Below, one piece after another: positions 6,001 to 10,091 of a DNA stretch of 10,091 bases. The DNA comes from Acidobacteriota bacterium. GTDB lineage: Bacteria; Acidobacteriota; Terriglobia; UBA7540. The stretch is from the NCBI GenBank assembly GCA_003165615.1, contig PLWR01000158.1, positions 1 to 10,091 on the forward strand, written 5' to 3'. The notes beneath the pieces are model-generated. The model saw only the letters and a program-made list of their open reading frames with translations. It did no database searches and had not been told where the DNA came from. Numbering within the stretch: position 1 is the stretch's first letter; the number at the start of each line of letters is the position of its first letter. Made by a program: the position numbers and the translations under genes.

Positions 6001-6252
6001 TTATTGGAAGAACTGCGCGTTCTTTTCCGTGAACGCCGCGGACCCCTCGGGCACGTCGGCCTCAGCATAAATCGAGTTGGTCGGGCAAACCGGAACGCAG
6101 GCGCCGCAGTCAATGCAGTTCACCGGGTCGATGTAGAGTTGCTCGACTTCCGCGAACTTGGCTTCATCTTTCCGAGGATGGATGCAATCCACCGGACAAA
6201 CCTCGATACATTTCTCATCCTTTGTACAACCTTCAACAATTATGAATGACAT
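6001..6252 (-). CDS. Two-cluster ferredoxin (4Fe-4S dicluster, FdxA-like)
   Basis: An 83-aa soluble electron carrier. The first half has Cys9, Cys15 and Cys19-Pro20 in CTKDEKCIEVCPVDC, an interrupted site like that of seven-iron ferredoxins, with an additional Cys23. The second half is a classical CxxCxxCxxxCP site (Cys46, 49, 52, 56). By family analogy one cluster is [4Fe-4S], and the first site may hold [3Fe-4S] or [4Fe-4S]. The blocks PVDCIHP and LYIDPVNCIDCGACVPVCP are typical of short ferredoxins that feed oxidoreductases or P450s in soil bacteria. Translation start at 6252 is supported by AGGAG nine bases upstream. It stands alone: the gene to the left starts 434 bases away and the gene to the right is divergent. 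The redox partner is not identifiable here. Confidence 0.93.
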   Translation of the reverse strand: MSFIIVEGCTKDEKCIEVCPVDCIHPRKDEAKFAEVEQLYIDPVNCIDCGACVPVCPTNSIYAEADVPEGSAAFTEKNAQFFQ

Positions 6253-6584
6253 GAATCATTTCTCCTCTGATCAGTATGGAATATTCTCAGTCCCACCCCG
6301 GCGGGGCGCCCTGGGCCGACTGACCGGCGTCGCCACATCCAAGAGGCAGGAAAATATGATGTGCAATTTGTACGCCAAACGCCGCGCGCATTTTGTCGCT
6401 TGCAGCGAACAGAATAGCGATTCGGAGATCGCTGGCTGGATTGAAAAACCCAACAAAAGGGGCAAATTGCCCACCCCCAACTTAGGTCTTTACCCTCTTG
6501 TGCCCTACATTCCTGCCGCAGAAGTTGATTCCACTGGTAGAATGGTTCATGGAGCCTTGCCGCTCTGTGCAGGTTGGGTGAAAT
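6253..6584. other. 332-bp divergent intergenic region
   Basis: It separates the ferredoxin gene (minus) from the metallo-hydrolase gene (plus) and should hold both promoters. A candidate for the ferredoxin gene is listed separately. For the hydrolase no good -35/-10 pair was found. GC-rich near-palindromic bits, CCCCGGCGGGG at 6296-6306 and GGGC-AAATT-GCCC around 6460-6472, are short and of unknown meaning. Open frames across it run into the flanking genes out of frame and show no protein motif. Confidence 0.5.
6351..6378 (-). promoter_or_regulatory. Possible promoter of the ferredoxin gene
   Basis: On the minus strand TTGGCG (6378-6373) and TATTTT (6356-6351) are 16 bases apart, each matching four of six consensus bases. 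Transcription would begin near 6345 and leave a leader of about 90 bases, which contains the CCCCGGCGGGG inverted repeat. Confidence 0.3.
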
Positions 6585-7343
6585 ATGCCTGCTGGGGCGA
6601 GTTCGTCGATGAACAATTCCTCATGGAAAACGGAGGTTCTTCTTCCCGGCAGTTGGCGGGGCGCCACCTGCACGCTGCTCTCACGGGGGCATCATCACAT
6701 CATTGTTGATACCGGCATGCCGCACGAGGCGCGCCGCCTTCTGGAAGCTCTGGAAAAGCGGGGCCTCCACCCCAGCGATATCCGCATGGTTATCAACACT
6801 CATTTCCATGTTGACCATGTTCTGAACAACTGCCTATTCCCGGAGAGCGAAATCTATGGCTCACAGCAATCCTATGATTGGTGCTGTCAGGCTTACGCCG
6901 ATCTTCTCGACGAGCAGAATTGGGAAAAGCTGAGCCTGAAGTACTATCCGGAATCGGGCAATTATGAAAAAGCCTCCGAGTTGATGGGCGCGCTGCGGCG
7001 GTTCGCTCTGCGCTGGTGGGACGGCAAACGTCTGGGCGACCCCGCGCACTTTCGCTGGATTGAAACCCACCCCCTGCCCGACGACCTGGAATTCCTGGTG
7101 ACCAACGGCCACGTGCCGGGCCATGCCTCGGTGATTGTCCACCATGGCGATGAGCCCATCATTATTGCCGGTGACGCCTTGCTGACCCGCGAGCACGATG
7201 AGAACGTTTTTACCATGATCCCGCACAATCGGGAGCAGTTCCAGCACGACCGGGCAAACATTTTGTCCCGGATGGGACGCATCGTTCCCGGGCACGACGG
7301 TGAGTTTTCCGTCCCCAGCGGGGAGACGCCAACGCCGGAGTAG
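6585..7343 (+). CDS. Metallo-beta-lactamase-fold metal-dependent hydrolase
   Basis: A 252-aa protein of the MBL superfamily. The zinc signature THFHVDH gives His73, His75, Asp77 and His78. The other ligands follow at the expected spacing: His176 in GHVPGH, Asp197 in IAGDALL, and His237 in VPGHDGEF. VDTG at 41-44 is the usual strand-end before the helix. No signal peptide or extra domain is visible. The superfamily includes glyoxalase II-like thioesterases, lactonases and MBLAC1-type hydrolases; the single domain and the last His in PGHD resemble the thioesterase/lactonase branch, but the substrate cannot be told. The ATG at 6585 follows an in-frame TGA and a GGGTG about five bases upstream; a second ATG at 6609 (Met9) is also possible and would remove a Ser/Asn-rich start. 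It is divergent from the ferredoxin gene and 257 bases before the receiver-domain gene. Confidence 0.88.
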   Translation: MPAGASSSMNNSSWKTEVLLPGSWRGATCTLLSRGHHHIIVDTGMPHEARRLLEALEKRGLHPSDIRMVINTHFHVDHVLNNCLFPESEIYGSQQSYDWCCQAYADLLDEQNWEKLSLKYYPESGNYEKASELMGALRRFALRWWDGKRLGDPAHFRWIETHPLPDDLEFLVTNGHVPGHASVIVHHGDEPIIIAGDALLTREHDENVFTMIPHNREQFQHDRANILSRMGRIVPGHDGEFSVPSGETPTPE

Positions 7344-7485
7344 GCTTCCGCTCTGAGTCTCACCATGGCCTTAGGAATGCAAAACGAAGGGTTTACTGCC
7401 CGTAACTTATTGGAACTAGGGTGATGGTACTGCGGCGCAGAAACGAGCGCGGGGGATATCACCCGGCAAGGCCCTCGCGGGGGGC

Positions 7486-7514
7486 TTGACATTCGCAAGC
7501 AGGATAACTAAAGT
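7486..7514 (+). promoter_or_regulatory. Sigma70-type promoter for the receiver-domain gene
   Basis: A perfect TTGACA (7486-7491) and TAAAGT (7509-7514) are separated by exactly 17 bases. A start near 7521 gives a leader of about 80 bases before the GTG at 7601. This is the best promoter match in the window. Confidence 0.6.
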
Positions 7515-7587
7515 AGTTTTAATTGCAGCTTATACATAGAGACGAAAGACGAGTATTATCAGTATTTTGTGATCAGTCGCCTGGACC

Positions 7588-7594
7588 AGGAGAG
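7588..7594 (+). promoter_or_regulatory. Shine-Dalgarno site fixing the GTG start of the receiver gene
   Basis: AGGAGAG lies six bases before the GTG at 7601. The open frame runs on upstream to a TTG at 7523, but that region overlaps the expected start of transcription and has no ribosome site, so this site decides the start. Confidence 0.7.
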
Positions 7595-7600
7595 ATTTTG

Positions 7601-8011
7601 GTGGCCCGTAACCCGTCGCGCCGTAAGGTTCTGATCATTGAGGACGAGCCCTCTATTCGCAATGTCCTCTACGTGCTGCTGGCGGGGCTTGGGTGCGATG
7701 GCGATGTCGCCCACGGCACCCAGGAGGCGCTGACCATGCTCACCAAGGATCGATTTGACGCGGTTCTCCTCGACCTGCGCGCCGCCCACCTTCCCCCTGA
7801 GCAGATGGTTTCAGCCATTACCCAACTCCGGCCCAGCCTAGTGGGGCGCGTCCTGGTGATCACCGGCGAAGTCTCTGACCCCAGCACCATCGAGATGCTT
7901 GAGCGCTGTGCCGTACCGCACCTTCCACGCAGCCGTGTGACCTCCGACCTCTGGGGGCGTTTGCGCACCCTGCTGGGCTTCGCGCGTTCAGTGGATTCTG
8001 CCACTCGATAA
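7601..8011 (+). CDS. Stand-alone response-regulator receiver-domain protein
   Basis: A 136-aa single-domain CheY-like protein with no output domain. The strand KVLIIEDEP holds the acidic pair Glu14-Asp15, and Asp58 in AVLLDLR is the expected phosphorylation site. Thr88 in VLVITGE matches the conserved Ser/Thr. The conserved Lys near the end (usually in a 'KP' turn) is replaced: the segment reads HLPRSRV, with Arg110 at or near that place. The loop after Asp58 is also unusual (RAAHLPPEQMV). So it is probably phosphorylated by a sensor kinase elsewhere, but its switch may differ from CheY. The start is GTG, chosen from the strong AGGAGAG. It has its own promoter and stops one base before the end of the convergent reductase gene. 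Its partner kinase and target are not in the window. Confidence 0.87.
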   Translation: MARNPSRRKVLIIEDEPSIRNVLYVLLAGLGCDGDVAHGTQEALTMLTKDRFDAVLLDLRAAHLPPEQMVSAITQLRPSLVGRVLVITGEVSDPSTIEMLERCAVPHLPRSRVTSDLWGRLRTLLGFARSVDSATR

Positions 8012-8012
8012 A

Positions 8013-8849
8013 TCACAAAGTGCGGACATACTCTGCCAAAGCTTCCTGCCAGGGGCGCGGAAGGGCGATGCCGGCGTGCCGCAGGGCTCCCATTTCCAAC
8101 ACCGAATATTTCAGCCGGGGAGCTCGCCGTTGCATCAAGGCGTCGGGAACGCCGATGACTTTTTCCGCATCGAGCCCCGCCAGTTCCGCCGCCGCGCGGG
8201 CCAGCTCAAAGCGCGTACACGCTCCCTGATTGGCCAGGTGATAGAGGCCGTGGGGGCCCGATTCCGCGACCTCCATGATTTTCAGCCCGGCGTCCACGGT
8301 GTGGGTGGCGCTGCCCATCTGATCGCTTGCCACCCGGTACGCCTCACCCGCCGCAAGTTTGCGCAGCCCCTTTTCCACAAAGTTGGTCTTTCCTGGGCCA
8401 AACAACACGGAGACGCGGAAGGTCCAATGGCGTTCCAGGGTTTTCACCGCTTGCTCGGCTTGCAACTTCGTCCGCCCGTAGACGGTGATGGGCGCGGTGG
8501 GATCAGTTTCAACATAGGGCGTCGTCTTCCTGCCATCAAAAACCGCATCCGTGGAAATGTGGACGAGCCCCGCGCCTAGATGGCGGGCAGATTCGGTAAC
8601 GTTGCAAGTACCCTGGTAATTCACCCGGAGGGCATTGGCTGGATCGGCATCGCAGAGATCAATGTCCGGAATGCCGGCCGGATGCACAACCAGGTCCGGG
8701 CGGATGCGCTCCAGCGCCGCGTAGATGGCCTCCGCGTCGGTGATGTCAGCATCGGCACGCGTCAAGGGAAAGACCTCATGCCGTGTGGAAAATGCCGCCA
8801 CCAGCCCCTGTCCGAATAATCCCGCTGCACCTGTGATGGCTACTCTCAT
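8013..8849 (-). CDS. RmlD-like NAD(P)-dependent sugar-nucleotide reductase (SDR family)
   Basis: A 278-aa extended short-chain dehydrogenase of the RmlD substrate-binding family (dTDP-4-dehydrorhamnose reductase and relatives). The N-terminus has the dinucleotide loop TGAAGLFG with Gly7, Gly10 and Gly13. The strand VHISTDAVFDG holds the catalytic Ser99, and VYGRTKLQAE gives the Tyr124-Lys128 pair. The C-terminal part has the typical GLYHLANQG substrate segment. The start at 8849 puts MRVAITG first, as in the family, with GGAG ten bases upstream. An in-frame ATG at 8870 would add seven residues and overlap the protease stop as ATGA, so it cannot be excluded. No rmlA, rmlB or rmlC gene is nearby, so dTDP-rhamnose is only one option; other deoxysugar reductases or a MAT2B-like role are possible. 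It follows the protease gene closely on the same strand. Confidence 0.87.
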   Translation of the reverse strand: MRVAITGAAGLFGQGLVAAFSTRHEVFPLTRADADITDAEAIYAALERIRPDLVVHPAGIPDIDLCDADPANALRVNYQGTCNVTESARHLGAGLVHISTDAVFDGRKTTPYVETDPTAPITVYGRTKLQAEQAVKTLERHWTFRVSVLFGPGKTNFVEKGLRKLAAGEAYRVASDQMGSATHTVDAGLKIMEVAESGPHGLYHLANQGACTRFELARAAAELAGLDAEKVIGVPDALMQRRAPRLKYSVLEMGALRHAGIALPRPWQEALAEYVRTL

Positions 8850-8866
8850 AGCTCGATGACTCCGCT

Positions 8867-9814
8867 TCATTTCATGCGTATGACTGGCCCAGGAGTATTA
8901 TAGAGCCGAATCAGGGTGTTGAGATCCCGCTGGCTGGGCTTGCTGACGAGTGATTTCCAGGCAATCGGGTAATAGACTCCCGGAACATATACCTGATGGT
9001 GCTTCTCCTGGACTTGCCAGAACATGATGTCGCCCTTGGATTCGCTGTGCCCCTGGATGCCGAGGGCGTGCCCCAATTCGTGCAGCACAATGGCGCGCAT
9101 TTCATCCTTGGACCATTGGCGCGATTGATCCACGGTAACGTTAGCCACTTTGCGGCCCGTCAATTCGTTTCCCACCCGGCGAAATTGCACCCAATCCATT
9201 TCCTCGCCCGCCGCGCCCTCATTAATCAAGTCTTCGCCCCAATGGAAGCGAATATCCGCCTCATCGGGGTCTGCGGTCAATTCCAAAGGAAACATCGATT
9301 TCCAAATACTGAAGGCCTCCCGTGCTCCTTGCGCCCAATTGCCGTTGGGCACATTTCCGATCGACACTTTAATGGGAAACGAGTCCCATTTATGGGACTC
9401 CGACAGTTCCGCGACCTCTCCGTAATAGTCCGACGCGGAAAAAACGTAGCGCGAAGGTTGCAGGCCCTCCGGATATACCGGCAGCATTCCCAGGATTTGG
9501 ATACGGGCATTGGCCTGGCCCACCTGATCTGCGAAGTCTGGGACGCTCGAGGCGAGGTCCGCGAACCGATGCCAGTCGGCGATGGCCTTCTGGCGATCCA
9601 CCATTTCGTCGGCCAGGGCGTGATTGAAATATGCCTCAAGAAACTGTGGGTCCTGTTCGATGGCTCGGGCATACGCCGACGCGGCATCGGCAAACCGGTA
9701 ATTGTCGAAGAAATCGTTGCCCTGCCGGTAGCTTGCTTTCCCTGCTTCCCGGTCCGCTGCCGGCGCGGGGGCAGCCAATAGGAGTGCCGAAAGAAGAAGA
9801 ATCCATGGGCGCAT
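8867..9814 (-). CDS. Secreted TPR-containing matrixin-type zinc metalloprotease
   Basis: A 315-aa exported protein. Residues 1-20 are a signal peptide (MRPWILLLSALLLAAPAPAA) with likely cleavage after AxA. Residues about 25-75 form one or two TPR-like helical pairs (NYRFADAASAYARAIEQDP). The C-terminal half is a metzincin domain: HELGHALGIQGH gives zinc ligands His245, His249 and His256 with catalytic Glu246, and the Met-turn Met264 is in GDIMFW. This is the pattern of the matrixin/M10-like families. It should act in the periplasm or outside the cell on an unknown substrate. The start at 9814 is set by a full GGAGGTGA five bases upstream; ATGs at 9820 and 9829 lie on or before this site. No propeptide cysteine switch (PRCGVPD-like) is seen. 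The reductase gene follows at once. Family call is firm; target unknown. Confidence 0.9.
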   Translation of the reverse strand: MRPWILLLSALLLAAPAPAADREAGKASYRQGNDFFDNYRFADAASAYARAIEQDPQFLEAYFNHALADEMVDRQKAIADWHRFADLASSVPDFADQVGQANARIQILGMLPVYPEGLQPSRYVFSASDYYGEVAELSESHKWDSFPIKVSIGNVPNGNWAQGAREAFSIWKSMFPLELTADPDEADIRFHWGEDLINEGAAGEEMDWVQFRRVGNELTGRKVANVTVDQSRQWSKDEMRAIVLHELGHALGIQGHSESKGDIMFWQVQEKHHQVYVPGVYYPIAWKSLVSKPSQRDLNTLIRLYNTPGPVIRMK

Positions 9815-9819
9815 GGCCA

Positions 9820-9827
9820 TCACCTCC
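9820..9827 (-). promoter_or_regulatory. Consensus Shine-Dalgarno site of the protease gene
   Basis: GGAGGTGA on the minus strand, five bases before the ATG at 9814. It is the strongest ribosome site in the window and excludes the two upstream ATGs as main starts. Confidence 0.75.
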
Positions 9828-9893
9828 ACTTGCTGGGTTGGGTGACATCATAATGGCACGCGGGCGTTCGTTCCAGAGTTAAGTTGTGAGGCT

Positions 9894-9928
9894 TTAGGTG
9901 TCAGGTGCTGGGGGCTGGGTGCTGGGGG
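9894..9928. repeat. Degenerate 7-bp tandem repeat, G-rich array
   Basis: Five units in phase: TTAGGTG, TCAGGTG, CTGGGGG, CTGGGTG, CTGGGGG. The last runs into nine consecutive G (9924-9932). Located about 80 bases upstream of the protease gene in non-coding DNA. Such heptamers resemble the short tandemly repeated repetitive sequences known from cyanobacteria and are common between genes in several soil bacteria. Confidence 0.75.
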
Positions 9929-9936
9929 GGGGCAAT

Positions 9937-9978
9937 TTTGCACTTTACCTTTTGCCATTTGCCCTTTGCCTTTTGGTT
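9937..9978. repeat. Degenerate 7-bp tandem repeat, TTTGCCN array
   Basis: Six units in phase: TTTGCAC, TTTACCT, TTTGCCA, TTTGCCC, TTTGCCT, TTTGGTT. It begins nine bases after the G-rich array and has the same unit length but a different, T-rich unit. Confidence 0.8.
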
Positions 9979-9997
9979 TCGCTCTGCAATTCTAAGT

Positions 9998-10018
9998 TTT
10001 GCCTTTTGCGCTTTGAGT
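9998..10018. repeat. Second short TTTGCCN-type heptamer block
   Basis: Three units, TTTGCCT, TTTGCGC and TTTGAGT, separated from the longer array by 19 unrelated bases and out of phase with it. The remaining DNA to 10091 shows no gene that can be supported. Confidence 0.6.
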
Positions 10019-10091
10019 TGTTCGTACTTGAGGCAAGGATAGTGCACGGCCGCACCCCAATACGTCTTGTAGGGGCTGGGCCTGCCCTGCC

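Noticed and set aside
6158..6709. A 183-codon plus-strand frame spanning the ferredoxin and hydrolase gene starts
   Set aside because: It begins antisense to the ferredoxin gene, ends out of frame in the hydrolase gene, and has no motif; the middle part is divergent promoter DNA.
9894..10018. CRISPR array
   Set aside because: The repeats are 7 bp, contiguous and degenerate, with no spacers, and no cas gene is present.

Overview
The window is an ordinary-looking, GC-rich bacterial chromosome segment with high coding density on both strands. The gene content (purM-purN, a TonB with a Gly-rich linker, a short-form diacylglycerol-kinase-like protein, an AmgK/MurU-type pair and heptameric intergenic tandem repeats) resembles Acidobacteriota (Terriglobia/Koribacter-like). 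That placement is inferred from general resemblance, not from a marker gene. No rRNA, tRNA, CRISPR, transposase, integrase or phage gene is visible.

Layout. (1) 1-867, plus strand: the 3' end of purM, then purN, two neighbouring steps of de novo purine synthesis; a terminator-like hairpin and a possible promoter lie between them. (2) 976-5567, minus strand: a five-gene run read right to left. It starts with a 475-aa fusion of an AmgK-like sugar kinase to a RapZ C-terminal domain. The fusion overlaps a MurU-like nucleotidyltransferase by an ATGA start/stop. Then come a 50-aa basic protein, a lipid-kinase (DAGK/YegS) family protein and a TonB-like envelope protein. (3) 5568-6584: a gene-poor region of 433 bp with several perfect inverted repeats, a small two-cluster ferredoxin (minus), and a 332-bp divergent intergenic region. 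(4) 6585-8011, plus strand: a metallo-beta-lactamase-fold hydrolase, then a stand-alone receiver-domain protein with its own good sigma70-type promoter. (5) 8013-9814, minus strand: a secreted TPR-matrixin zinc protease followed by an RmlD-like NAD(P) sugar-nucleotide reductase. (6) 9815-10091: non-coding DNA with two back-to-back arrays of degenerate 7-bp tandem repeats.

The most interesting unit is the AmgK-RapZ_C / MurU pair. In the known AmgK-MurU pathway, recycled MurNAc is phosphorylated at C1 and then activated to UDP-MurNAc. The RapZ C-terminal domain is the part of RapZ linked to glucosamine-6-phosphate sensing and RNA binding in enterobacteria. Joining it to the kinase suggests that cell-wall sugar salvage could be sensed or regulated inside one polypeptide. 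The domains are seen in the sequence; the regulatory idea is inference.
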